This document shows, in pieces, positions 31,558-39,178 of a stretch of DNA of 44,969 bases (position 1 is the stretch's first letter; every line of letters starts with the position of its first letter). The translations under genes were made by a program, and so were the position numbers. Source of the stretch: Calditerricola satsumensis (lineage in GTDB: Bacteria > Bacillota > Bacilli > Calditerricolales > Calditerricolaceae); contig NZ_BMOF01000015.1 in the NCBI RefSeq assembly GCF_014646935.1, positions 1 to 44,969 on the forward strand, written 5' to 3'. The notes under the pieces are model-generated. The model did not search any database. It saw only the letters and a list, made by a program, of their open reading frames with translations, and was not told the DNA's origin.

Positions 31558-32739
31558 TCAGTTCTCCTGCCGTCCCTCCAAAATTTCTTCATCGGTCAGG
31601 AAGCAGGCCGGATCCTCGGCCCAGAAGTCGCCGTGCACGGCCATGGCCCGGGCGCGGAAGTTGCCGTTGCAGATGTCGAGGAACCGGCAGCGGGCACACC
31701 GGCCCGTGAGGAGGGGCTTGCGGTTGCGCAGCTTCTCGAGCATCGGATGGGGGTTGTCCCGCCACAGCACCGAAAACGGCGTTTCCCGTACGTTGCCCAC
31801 CGTAACGTAGGGGGTGAACTGGTCGGGATGGACGAAGCCGCGGTGATCGATGTTGGCGATGGCCATCCCCGAGCGGTTGCCGCCGGCATAGCGCAGCTTC
31901 TCGTAGATGGCCTCCGCCTTGGCGGGGTCTTTTTCCTTCATCCGCAGGTAGAGGTAGACACCGTCGGCGTGGTTGTCGACGGTGAGGATCTCCTTCTGGA
32001 TGCCGCGCCGGGCGAAGTCTTCCACCCGGGCGAAGAGGCTGTCGAGCACCGCGCGCGTCTCCTCGGGGGTGATGTCGTCGCCGGCCGAGGCCCGCCCGGT
32101 GTAGACGAGGTGGTAGAAGCAGGCCCGCTGGATGCCTTCTTCTTCGATCAGGTTGAAGATGGCCTCGAGCTGGTCGACGTTGTGGCGATTGATCGTGAAG
32201 CGCAGGCCCACCTTCACCCCATGATTCAGACAGTTCCGGATGCCGCGCAGGGCGGCGTCAAAGGCGCCCTTCTTGCGGCGGAAGCGGTCGTGCACGTCGC
32301 CGATGCCGTCGAGGCTGATGCCGACGTAGCCGACGCCGATGGCTTTGATCGCCTTGGCCAGCTGCTCGTCAATCAGCGTGCCGTTGGTGGAAAAGGTGAC
32401 GTGGATGCCCTTTTCGACGGCGTACCGGGCCAGATCGAGGATGTCCGGGCGGACGAACGGTTCCCCACCGGAGAAGAGGATCACCGGCACGCGTGCCGCG
32501 GCGAGGTCGTCGATCACGGCAAGGGCCTCTTCGGTTGTCAGCTCGCCGTCGTATTTTTTGTTTTCCGAACTGGCATAGCAGTGCAGGCAGCGCAGGTTGC
32601 ACGTGCGCGTGATGTTCCACACGACCACCGGGCCGGCCCCGTCATGGGTGCCGTGCCGCTGGCCCACGGAGCGCGGCGTGTAGCGCAGCCGGTCGCCGAA
32701 GGAGGCGACGTCGGCAAGCAGATGGGAGACGTTGAGCAT
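31558..32739 (-). CDS. AhbC/NirJ-family radical SAM heme-biosynthesis protein
   Basis: 393 residues. Radical SAM cluster motif CNLRCLHCYA near residue 48, GGEPF glycine motif, SLDGIGDVHDRFR, and a C-terminal SPASM-like auxiliary site CARCRFLDICNGNFRARA. The DPACFLTDEEI end is typical of AhbC (didecarboxysiroheme to iron-coproporphyrin) and NirJ (heme d1). Since the nitrite reductase here is a copper type, heme d1 has no visible user, so an AhbC-like role in heme synthesis is preferred, but the two cannot be separated by eye. AAGGAG 11 nt from ATG 32739. It shares a bidirectional Fnr-type box with the next radical SAM gene. Confidence 0.85.
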   Translation of the reverse strand: MLNVSHLLADVASFGDRLRYTPRSVGQRHGTHDGAGPVVVWNITRTCNLRCLHCYASSENKKYDGELTTEEALAVIDDLAAARVPVILFSGGEPFVRPDILDLARYAVEKGIHVTFSTNGTLIDEQLAKAIKAIGVGYVGISLDGIGDVHDRFRRKKGAFDAALRGIRNCLNHGVKVGLRFTINRHNVDQLEAIFNLIEEEGIQRACFYHLVYTGRASAGDDITPEETRAVLDSLFARVEDFARRGIQKEILTVDNHADGVYLYLRMKEKDPAKAEAIYEKLRYAGGNRSGMAIANIDHRGFVHPDQFTPYVTVGNVRETPFSVLWRDNPHPMLEKLRNRKPLLTGRCARCRFLDICNGNFRARAMAVHGDFWAEDPACFLTDEEILEGRQEN

Positions 32740-32784
32740 GGGGGGTCACGCTCCTTGTTCCCGCTTGAGGATCGCTTCGGTGTC

Positions 32785-32854
32785 ATTGTACCCCAACGGC
32801 CGCCGCGGGAATGTGACGAATGTCATACTCGGCCGTGCGAAACTTTGCTACCGT
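32785..32854. promoter_or_regulatory. Bidirectional Fnr/Crp-type promoter between two radical SAM genes
   Basis: TGTGA-CGAATG-TCATA at 32812-32827 has a -10 on each side at identical distance: TACCGT at 32849-32854 (+) and TACAAT at 32790-32785 (-). One dimer centred at -41.5 could activate both genes. Confidence 0.8.
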
Positions 32855-32878
32855 GGGAACAGGAAGGAGGGACGCCTT

Positions 32879-34108
32879 TTGCTTGATTTCAACCGTTCGC
32901 CCTTTCTCGTCATCTGGGAAGTGACGCGCGCCTGTGCCCTCAAGTGCCTGCACTGCCGGGCGGAGGCGCAATACCATCGCGATCCGCGCGAGCTCTCGAC
33001 GGAAGAGGGCAAGGCCCTCATCCGCCAGATTCGCGAGATGGGCGCGCCCCTCTTGGTTTTCACTGGCGGCGATCCCCTGATGCGCGACGACCTCTTTGAG
33101 CTCGCCGTCTACGCCAAGGAGCAGGGCCTTCTCGTTTCCCTCACGCCCAGCGCCACGCCGCGGGTGACGGAGAAGGCGATGCGGCAGGCGAAGGAGATCG
33201 GTCTCGATCGCTGGGCGTTCAGCCTCGACGGGTCGACGGCGGAGATTCACGATGCCTTTCGCGGCACGCGGGGCTCCTTCGCGTTGACGATGCGCGCGAT
33301 CGAGACCCTGCGCCGGCTGGGCATGCCGTTGCAGATCAACACCACCGTCAGCCGGTACAACCTCGGCGACCTTCCGAACATCGCCCGGCTCCTCGAAGAG
33401 ATGGGCGTCGTGCTGTGGAGCGTCTTCTTCCTCGTGCCCACCGGGCGCGGCAAGCTGGAGGACATGATCTCCGCCGAAGCGCACGAGCGGGTGTTTCATT
33501 GGCTGGCCGACCTGGCCGAGCGGGTGCCCTTCGACATCAAGACGACGGCGGCCCCCCACTACCGGCGTGTGCTGCTCCAGCGGGCCAAGGCGAAGGCGAA
33601 AACCGCTGCGGCGGGCGGCACTGCACAAGAGGCGCCGTCTTTTGCCGCGACGGCCGGCGGCACCCGAAGCGAAGGGCGCGTTCCTGCCTCGGGGGGCGGC
33701 TCGTCCGGCGCCTTGGACGCAAACGGGGCAGCGGGAGCCCCACCCTGGCTGGCCGGCCGCCAGCGCGAGCTGCGGGCTCCCCGCGCCGTGAACGACGGCA
33801 ACGGCTTTGTCTTTGTTTCGCACATCGGCGAGGTGTATCCGAGCGGTTTCTTGCCGATTGCGTGCGGCAACGTGCGCGAGCGCCCGCTTGCCGACATCTA
33901 CCGCCACCATCCCACCTTCGTCGCCCTTCGCGATCCGGAGCGGCTCAAAGGGAAGTGCGGGGTATGCGAGTACCGTACCATCTGCGGCGGGTCGCGGGCG
34001 CGGGCCTATGCTGTCACCGGCGACCCGTTGGCCAGCGACCCGTCGTGCGCCTATGTGCCTCCGGCGTGGGAGCAAGGGGGAGGGAAGGCGCAGGCGGAAG
34101 CGCATTGA
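32879..34108 (+). CDS. Radical SAM/SPASM protein, TIGR04053-like
   Basis: 409 residues starting at TTG 32879, 7 nt after AAGGAGGG; the predicted leader is only 18 nt. The frame is open further 5' across the promoter, so that extension is rejected. Motifs: FNRSPFLVIWEVTRACALKC (radical SAM CxxxCxxC), TGGDPLMRDDLF, SLDGSTAEIHDAFRGTRGSF, VLWSVFFLVPTGRG, PHYRRVLLQ, VNDGNGFVFVSHIGEVYPSG, and the SPASM end CGVCEYRTICGGSRARAYAV. Between LLQRAK and the VNDG block is a low-complexity Ala/Gly/Ser insert of about 55 residues. The family is related to AhbD/NirJ and co-occurs with heme genes; the substrate is not established. Confidence 0.85.
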   Translation: MLDFNRSPFLVIWEVTRACALKCLHCRAEAQYHRDPRELSTEEGKALIRQIREMGAPLLVFTGGDPLMRDDLFELAVYAKEQGLLVSLTPSATPRVTEKAMRQAKEIGLDRWAFSLDGSTAEIHDAFRGTRGSFALTMRAIETLRRLGMPLQINTTVSRYNLGDLPNIARLLEEMGVVLWSVFFLVPTGRGKLEDMISAEAHERVFHWLADLAERVPFDIKTTAAPHYRRVLLQRAKAKAKTAAAGGTAQEAPSFAATAGGTRSEGRVPASGGGSSGALDANGAAGAPPWLAGRQRELRAPRAVNDGNGFVFVSHIGEVYPSGFLPIACGNVRERPLADIYRHHPTFVALRDPERLKGKCGVCEYRTICGGSRARAYAVTGDPLASDPSCAYVPPAWEQGGGKAQAEAH

Positions 34109-34168
34109 TGGCAAATCCGGCGTGTGGGTTCAGTGGAGAAACCATCGGCAACACGGTTGGAACCGGTT

Positions 34169-34200
34169 GGCCCCGGGATACTGCCCGGGGCCTCTTTTTT
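34169..34200 (+). terminator. Terminator after the radical SAM gene
   Basis: GGCCCCGGG pairs with CCCGGGGCC, loop ATACTG, then TCTTTTTTTT. Confidence 0.9.
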
Positions 34201-34498
34201 TGTGGACAACCGGGAACCGGATCCTCGACTACGGTTCCGAAAGCAGCCGGTCCCGGTGCGGTGATCGGCCGGAGCATGCCGCTCGCGTTGTCCCGGGATT
34301 GTCTGGCGGCTTAGTGGGAATGAAGTATAGGTGTGCCGAAAACCGGTTATCCTGTTGAAGAACGGGAGACGCATTCCTCCTCAACCACGAGGCGGCCCGG
34401 AGGGCAGCATTGGCGAACAAGAATCGAAAAATTGAAAACCGTTGCCCTCCGCGGCCCCCTGCGGGCCAGTTTCCGATCACCACGAAGGAGGGCCGGAT
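34201..34498. other. Leader region of ba3 oxidase operon 1, no gene seen
   Basis: 298 nt. No Fnr-type palindrome was found here, unlike the region before operon 2. No sigma-A promoter with correct spacing stood out (TATAGG at 34326-34331 has no well-placed -35). Confidence 0.5.
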
Positions 34499-34660
34499 AT
34501 GTCGAAAAAGCGCAGCGATGCACTGCCCCCGGTGGAAACGAAGGCAGTGCCGCAAGAGGGGAACGTATCGGTCAAGGGGACGTTTGTCTTTGCGGTACTG
34601 CTTGGTGCCTTCATTGTTGTGAGCTGGCTGGTCGTTTATTTCCTTTATCTATCGCTGTAA
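34499..34660 (+). CDS. ba3-type cytochrome oxidase small subunit (IIa-like), copy 1
   Basis: 53 residues. A hydrophilic head of about 24 residues precedes one membrane helix (GTFVFAVLLGAFIVVSWLVV) and ends YFLYLSL. Size, position and single helix fit the CoxIIa/CbaD subunit of B-family oxidases. ATG has AAGGAGGG upstream. First gene of operon 1; near-duplicate at 38987. Confidence 0.78.
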   Translation: MSKKRSDALPPVETKAVPQEGNVSVKGTFVFAVLLGAFIVVSWLVVYFLYLSL

Positions 34661-34687
34661 GCGCCATATGGGAAGGGGGGACCGCAG

Positions 34688-35158
34688 ATGGAAATGCACC
34701 GTTACGAAAAGCTCTGGTTGATGATCGGCGTGGGCACGTTGGTGGCGTTTTTCTTGCTCCTGGTCTATAGCCAGTACGCCATGGGGTTTATGCCCGCTGA
34801 TGGCCACGCAACAATCGATTCAACCAAGGTAGACCAGACGCCTCCTTTCAACCAACCGGGGGTGTTCAAGAAGAGCGATAAGGAATACGAGGTTGTCTTG
34901 GTGGCGCTGGCGTTTGGCTTCACACCGAATGTGATCGAGGTTCCTGTCGGGTCCACCGTGCATTTCAAAGTGACGTCAAAGGACGTGGTGCACGGCTTTG
35001 AAATCCCGATGACGCGGGTCAACGCCATGGTCTTGCCGGGGCACGTGACGGAAACCTCCTATACCTTCAAAAAGCCCGGCGAGTACCTCATCCTGTGCAA
35101 CGAGTATTGCGGCGTGGGGCATCACATGATGATGGGCAAATTGCGGGTAACCGAATAA
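34688..35158 (+). CDS. ba3-type cytochrome c oxidase subunit II, copy 1
   Basis: 156 residues. One N-terminal membrane helix (residues 9-30) anchors an extracytoplasmic cupredoxin with the CuA site: H102 in VVHGFEIP, then C137, E139, C141, H145 and M148 in CNEYCGVGHHMM. It accepts electrons from cytochrome c and passes them to subunit I. The short length and single helix are typical of B-family (ba3) oxidases. ATG with GGAAGGGGGG upstream; 27 nt after the small subunit. Confidence 0.93.
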   Translation: MEMHRYEKLWLMIGVGTLVAFFLLLVYSQYAMGFMPADGHATIDSTKVDQTPPFNQPGVFKKSDKEYEVVLVALAFGFTPNVIEVPVGSTVHFKVTSKDVVHGFEIPMTRVNAMVLPGHVTETSYTFKKPGEYLILCNEYCGVGHHMMMGKLRVTE

Positions 35159-35227
35159 GGTTAGCCCAATCGGTTCAAGGATTGCCGTGACGGGAACAAA
35201 ACCGTTGGCGGGAAAGGAGAGGGAAAC

Positions 35228-36877
35228 ATGGAACGTGTAGCGGGTCCTGATCGCCAGGATGCGCGCTTGTGCTTGGCTTACATCGCGGTGGCGTTTGTCG
35301 CGCTGTTTCTTGGCGCACTGGCGGGACTGTTGCAGGTGCTGCAGCGCACCGGGGTGATCGAACTCCCGGCGGGGATTGGCTACTATCAGCTGCTCACCGC
35401 CCACGGGGTGCTTCTGGCACTGGGGTTGACAACCTACTTCATCATTGGCTTTCTCCTGGCCGGGGTGGCGAAAACCCTTGGTGGACGGCTCACCGCGACG
35501 GCACGGAGGCTGGGCTGGGTGGGCTTCTGGGTGATGACGGTTGGAACGGTCTTGGCCACCTACGCCATTTTGATGAACAAGGGCACGGTGCTCTACACCT
35601 TCTATGCTCCGCTGAAAGCCTCGCCGTCCTTCTATATCGGTATGGCGCTGCTGGTGGTGGGCAGTTGGATCAGCGGGGGGGCCATTTTCCTTCAGTACCG
35701 GCACTGGAAGCGGGCAACGGGTAAAAAACTTTCGCCGCTCTTTGCCTATATGGCCGTCGTGACGTACCTGATCTGGATCATTGCCACGCTGGGGGTGGCG
35801 GCGGAGGTGGTGCTGCAGCTCATCCCGTGGTCCGCTGGCTGGGTGGATCGGATTAACGTCTTGCTCAGCCGAACGCTGTTCTGGTACTTTGGACACCCGC
35901 TGGTGTACTTCTGGCTTCTGGCGGCCTACGCGGCGTGGTATGTGGTCATTCCCAAGATCATCGGCGGAAAGGTGTTCAGCGATGCGCTGGCTCGCCTGGC
36001 CTTTGCGCTCTTCATTTTGTTGTCGGTTCCTGTTGGCATTCACCACCAGCTGACGGAACCGGGGTTGGACAGCAGATGGAAGCTGGTGCACGTCTTCCTC
36101 ACGATGATGGTGGTCGTCCCCTCTCTGATGACCGCCTTTTCCATTGCCGGTTCGTTTGAGATCGCCGGTCGGCTCAAAGGGGCCAAGGGGCTGTTCGGAT
36201 GGATCAAGATGCTCCCTTGGCGCGACGTGCGCTTCTTTGCGCCTTTCGTGGGCATGGTGATGTTCGTCCCAGGTGGAGCCGGCGGGATCATCAATGCCAG
36301 CTACCAGCTGAATACCATCGTACACAACACGTTGTTCATTGTTGGCCACTTCCACTTGACGCTGGCGACGACGGCCGTACTGACCTACTTTGGCGTGGCC
36401 TATTGGCTCATCCCGTACTTGTCAGGGCGTACCCTCACGCCGACTGTCAATCGGCTGGGCATCGTGCAGACTGTCCTCTGGTCGGTCGGCATGCTGCTGA
36501 TGTCCGGCGCCATGCATCTTGTCGGGTTGCTCGGTGAACCGCGCCGTACGGCCTTTACCACCTATGGGGACCATCCCATCGTACAGAGTTGGGAACCGTA
36601 CCGCGCAATGATGGCCATGGGCGGTGTTTTTCTCTTCCTCGGCGCGGTGCTGATGGTGGTCCTCGCTTTCTATCTCATGTTTGCCGCACCGAAGGGCCAG
36701 ACAGAATTCCCCCTTGCCGATACCGTGGAGGACGCCCACGACACGCCCGTCGTGTTGGAGCGCTGGTCCCTGTGGGTGGGTGTGCTGGCGGTGCTGATCC
36801 TGATCGCTTACAGCAAACCGATCTTGGACGCCATTCGGCACGCGCCACCCGGTTCGCCGGGGTTCGTGCTGTGGTAA
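35228..36877 (+). CDS. ba3-type cytochrome c oxidase subunit I, copy 1
   Basis: 549 residues, about 13 helices. Reduces O2 to water and pumps protons with low pumping stoichiometry and high O2 affinity (B family). Heme and CuB ligands: the low-spin heme His in [14 protein letters not shown], the CuB His and cross-linked Tyr in [18 protein letters not shown] for the His pair and VGHFHLTLATT for heme a3/b. There is no A-family glutamate motif. ATG with GGAAAGGAGAG upstream; same operon as subunits IIa and II; terminator at 36946. Almost the same protein is encoded at 39714. Confidence 0.95.
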   Translation: MERVAGPDRQDARLCLAYIAVAFVALFLGALAGLLQVLQRTGVIELPAGIGYYQLLTAHGVLLALGLTTYFIIGFLLAGVAKTLGGRLTATARRLGWVGFWVMTVGTVLATYAILMNKGTVLYTFYAPLKASPSFYIGMALLVVGSWISGGAIFLQYRHWKRATGKKLSPLFAYMAVVTYLIWIIATLGVAAEVVLQLIPWSAGWVDRINVLLSRTLFWYFGHPLVYFWLLAAYAAWYVVIPKIIGGKVFSDALARLAFALFILLSVPVGIHHQLTEPGLDSRWKLVHVFLTMMVVVPSLMTAFSIAGSFEIAGRLKGAKGLFGWIKMLPWRDVRFFAPFVGMVMFVPGGAGGIINASYQLNTIVHNTLFIVGHFHLTLATTAVLTYFGVAYWLIPYLSGRTLTPTVNRLGIVQTVLWSVGMLLMSGAMHLVGLLGEPRRTAFTTYGDHPIVQSWEPYRAMMAMGGVFLFLGAVLMVVLAFYLMFAAPKGQTEFPLADTVEDAHDTPVVLERWSLWVGVLAVLILIAYSKPILDAIRHAPPGSPGFVLW

Positions 36878-36945
36878 GCGGAGGCTGTCGGTTGAAGGGT
36901 TGCGAGACGTTCCGAGTCGAGGGTGAAAAACGGGTAGACAGCGTT

Positions 36946-36978
36946 GGCCCCGGGAGTTTTCCCGGGGCCTTTGTTGTT
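36946..36978 (+). terminator. Terminator of ba3 operon 1
   Basis: GGCCCCGGG pairs with CCCGGGGCC, loop AGTTTT, then TTTGTTGTT. Stem identical to the one at 34169. Confidence 0.85.
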
Positions 36979-36989
36979 GGGGCCGCCGC

Positions 36990-37298
36990 TTACCTCATCC
37001 CCAGCTGCCGCTTTGCCGCCTCCGACATTCTTTCCGGCGTCCACGGCGGCGACCAAACGAGCTGCACGCGCACGTCGCGGACGGCCGGGTGGCGGCGGAG
37101 CGATTCTTCGACGCCGGTGATCATCGCTTCATGTAGGGGACAACCGGGCGTGGTCAGCGTCATCGTCACCGTGACGTCGCCTTCGGTGGTGATCTCGATG
37201 TGGTAAACAAGGCCCAGGTCCACGATGTTGACGCCCAGCTCGGGGTCGACCACTTGTCGAAGCAGATCTTCCACGTCGGTCTTGGTGAGCGTGGCCAT
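36990..37298 (-). CDS. MIP18/PaaD (DUF59) family metal-sulfur cluster assembly protein
   Basis: 102 residues from ATG 37298 (AAGGAGG upstream). The core reads VVDPELGVNIVDLGLVYHIE followed by MTLTTPGCPLHEAM with the conserved Cys, as in SufT/PaaD-type Fe-S cluster maturation proteins. The C-terminal part VRVQLVWSPPWTPERMSEAA is family-typical. Last gene of a minus-strand set with DUF2249 and the membrane protein at 37321, likely under the Fnr-type promoter at 38758. It could assist Fe-S supply under low oxygen or NO. Confidence 0.9.
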   Translation of the reverse strand: MATLTKTDVEDLLRQVVDPELGVNIVDLGLVYHIEITTEGDVTVTMTLTTPGCPLHEAMITGVEESLRRHPAVRDVRVQLVWSPPWTPERMSEAAKRQLGMR

Positions 37299-37320
37299 TG
37301 GGGTTTCCTCCTTTTGTTTC

Positions 37321-38340
37321 CTATTTCGTGAAGGTTTTCGCAAGCAAGATCGTGTACCCCAACGCGGCAAGCGACAAAACCATGCCGGAGGCTTTGGCCA
37401 GGGGGATCCATCCGGCGGCCAGGGCGGCCATGAAGAGGAGAAACGCGAGGGCCATGACCGCCAGCGTGCGGCCGGCGAGGCGGTCGTTCAAAAGTTCCGC
37501 CAGCGACGGCACCGGTTCCTTTCCCACCTTGGGGCCGTATTTGTGCGTCCACCACAGGAACGGCACGATCTTCGACAGGTAGCCGAGAATGGTGAAGCCC
37601 ACCCAGCCCCACAGGTAGGCGGCCCCGGCCAGATGGGCCGCGCGCGGGATGGAGACGGCCTGGGGGAAGAAGACCGCCACCAGAAGCGCGAGCACGGCGG
37701 CGCTCCATAGCAGGAGCACAACGCCTTCCAGCCGGCGCGGATAGCCGTGGGCGAGGTAGAACATCGGAAGCAATTTGTAGGTGTAACCGGTGATGAGGAG
37801 GCCAAACCAGCCGATGGCGCCGAACCACAGGTGCGCGGTGAACAGCCGCGCGTGAAGGGCGCTTCCCGCGCCGAGCCAGAAGCTTGCCCCCATGGCGACG
37901 CCGATGAGCGCGGCCAGAACGAGGCAGGCCAGGGCGCCGGCGGTGCTGAGGGTGACCGTGTTCCACTGGCGGGCGCGAAGCAACGTGCGGGCCAGGTTCC
38001 ACGCAAAGAGGGCGATGCCACACGCCGCCAGTGCGCCGAACGCCGTGATGGCCGCCGGGGAAAAGGCGCGGAACGCGAGCACGAGCCCCACCGTGCCGAG
38101 GGCATACACGGCGTAGTGCACATACGCGAGCCCCTCGCTGTGCAGTTTCGTCTGCAGCACGACGTGCAGGAGCTGGTAGGCTGCGCCCATGGCCGTCATC
38201 GTTGCCCATCCGAGAACGAGAAGGTGCGCGGCCGCCCAACCGCCGGGCGATCGAGGATGGGCATCGAGCCAGCCGTATCCGGAGGCGAGGGCTAGGAGGT
38301 GGAAGGCGGCAAACAGCGCCAGACCGGTGTTCAGGAACAA
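37321..38340 (-). CDS. NnrS/oxidase-like polytopic membrane protein
   Basis: 339 residues from TTG 38340, about ten membrane helices. The blocks WAAAHLLVLGWATMTAMGAA and LFTAHLWFGAIGWFGLLITG have the His-in-helix pattern of heme-copper-oxidase-like and NnrS-like proteins, which are linked to NO metabolism. The start is doubtful: the frame continues upstream as RTSFRIPFLFLNTG to about 38370, where an ATG overlapping the preceding stop (ATGA) lies in another frame. A one-base indel near 38366 may have displaced the original start. No good ribosome binding site precedes the TTG. Confidence 0.7.
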   Translation of the reverse strand: MFLNTGLALFAAFHLLALASGYGWLDAHPRSPGGWAAAHLLVLGWATMTAMGAAYQLLHVVLQTKLHSEGLAYVHYAVYALGTVGLVLAFRAFSPAAITAFGALAACGIALFAWNLARTLLRARQWNTVTLSTAGALACLVLAALIGVAMGASFWLGAGSALHARLFTAHLWFGAIGWFGLLITGYTYKLLPMFYLAHGYPRRLEGVVLLLWSAAVLALLVAVFFPQAVSIPRAAHLAGAAYLWGWVGFTILGYLSKIVPFLWWTHKYGPKVGKEPVPSLAELLNDRLAGRTLAVMALAFLLFMAALAAGWIPLAKASGMVLSLAALGYTILLAKTFTK

Positions 38341-38371
38341 AAACGGGATGCGAAACGACGTGCGGGAACCG

Positions 38372-38526
38372 TCATCCTTTCGGCGCCGTTTTGCGAATCG
38401 TCACGCGCGCAGACCCGTCTTCCAGCTCCTCGACGGTGTACGGGAAGCCCAGTTCGTCCAGCTCCTGCAGCAAAAAGACGGGAACGCGGTCGTTGTGGAT
38501 GATTACCGTGTCACCGTGGCACGGTG
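38372..38526 (-). pseudogene. Remnant of a second DUF2249 domain
   Basis: A minus-strand frame, with no start codon of its own, reads GDTVIIHNDRVPVFLLQELD then ELGFPYTVEELEDGSARVTI and a stop at 38372. This is the C-terminal two-thirds of a DUF2249 domain. It joins the preceding complete DUF2249 gene near 38515 in a different frame. The N-terminal LDVRxL part is missing, so a deletion between tandem DUF2249 units is likely. Confidence 0.6.
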
Positions 38527-38715
38527 GGTGAACCCTTTCCATTTCATCACGCCGATCAGGGGGGTGGGTTTAAACGGCGCGTGCAGGATTAAGGTGTCTT
38601 CTTTGGCGAGAGACTTGACTGTTTTCATGATCAGGTCGAACGGTTCTTCTCCGCGTGCCAGCTGCGGCCGGACATCCAGCTCCACGGTCTGCGGTGTTCG
38701 TTGAGGGGTCTTCAC
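38503..38715 (-). CDS. DUF2249 domain protein
   Basis: 70 residues from GTG 38715 (GGAAGGGG 8 nt upstream). It reads VELDVRPQLARGEEPFDLIM and LILHAPFKPTPLIGVMKWKG, the usual DUF2249 pattern. Such proteins accompany hemerythrins, ScdA-N proteins and denitrification genes. The last residues (THRATVTR) may be altered by the deletion joint with the remnant downstream. First gene of the minus-strand set under the promoter at 38758-38801. Confidence 0.75.
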   Translation of the reverse strand: MKTPQRTPQTVELDVRPQLARGEEPFDLIMKTVKSLAKEDTLILHAPFKPTPLIGVMKWKGFTHRATVTR

Positions 38716-38757
38716 GCGATCATCCCCTTCCTTCCGTTATGTTCCGGTTTTTTCCTT

Positions 38758-38801
38758 AGTATAGACCTCTTTATGGTGTTCCAAGTATGACGCGGATCAC
38801 A
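38758..38801 (-). promoter_or_regulatory. Fnr/Crp-type box and -10 for the DUF2249 operon
   Basis: TATGA-CGCGGA-TCACA at 38786-38801, with TATACT on the minus strand at 38763-38758. Spacing is one base longer than at the other sites (centre near -42.5). Confidence 0.62.
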
Positions 38802-38897
38802 GGAAAAAGGCACCGCACACGAAGGGAAAACGAACCCGCGCCGTTCGACATGTTCTCACACCGTTGTCAAACAATCGTAACGAATGTCCGCCTTTCG

Positions 38898-38940
38898 TGT
38901 GACATCCGTCACAACCCATGCGTTTCCAACCTTCTACAAT
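38898..38940 (+). promoter_or_regulatory. Fnr/Crp-type box and -10 for ba3 operon 2
   Basis: Perfect TGTGA-CATCCG-TCACA at 38898-38913 and TACAAT at 38935-38940. Centre predicted at -41.5. Confidence 0.82.
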
Positions 38941-38986
38941 GGATGTAGCGTTAAGGGCTTCATGCATGGTGAAGGAGGGATGCCGG

Positions 38987-39148
38987 GTGAAGGCGCCACT
39001 GACCCGTTCGCAGCCCCAACACGGGGAACGGCCAGCGGCCAAAGAAGAGGGGCAAAACCTGAAGGGAACCTTTGTCTTCGCGTTGGGACTCGGGGCATTT
39101 ATCCTCCTCAGCTGGCTGTCCGTGTACTTGCTGTATCTGTCGCGGTAA
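38987..39148 (+). CDS. ba3-type cytochrome oxidase small subunit (IIa-like), copy 2
   Basis: 53 residues from GTG 38987, 7 nt after GAAGGAGGG; an upstream in-frame ATG at 38966 overlaps that site. Same length as copy 1, with the matching helix GTFVFALGLGAFILLSWLSV and end YLLYLSR. The hydrophilic heads of the two copies differ much more than the helices. Confidence 0.75.
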   Translation: MKAPLTRSQPQHGERPAAKEEGQNLKGTFVFALGLGAFILLSWLSVYLLYLSR

Positions 39149-39178
39149 GCGCGGGAGAGGAAAGGAGGGACAAGCGGG

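Noticed and set aside
34201-34498. Fnr-type box before ba3 operon 1
   Set aside because: TGTGG near 34201 has no matching TCACA half-site at the right spacing.
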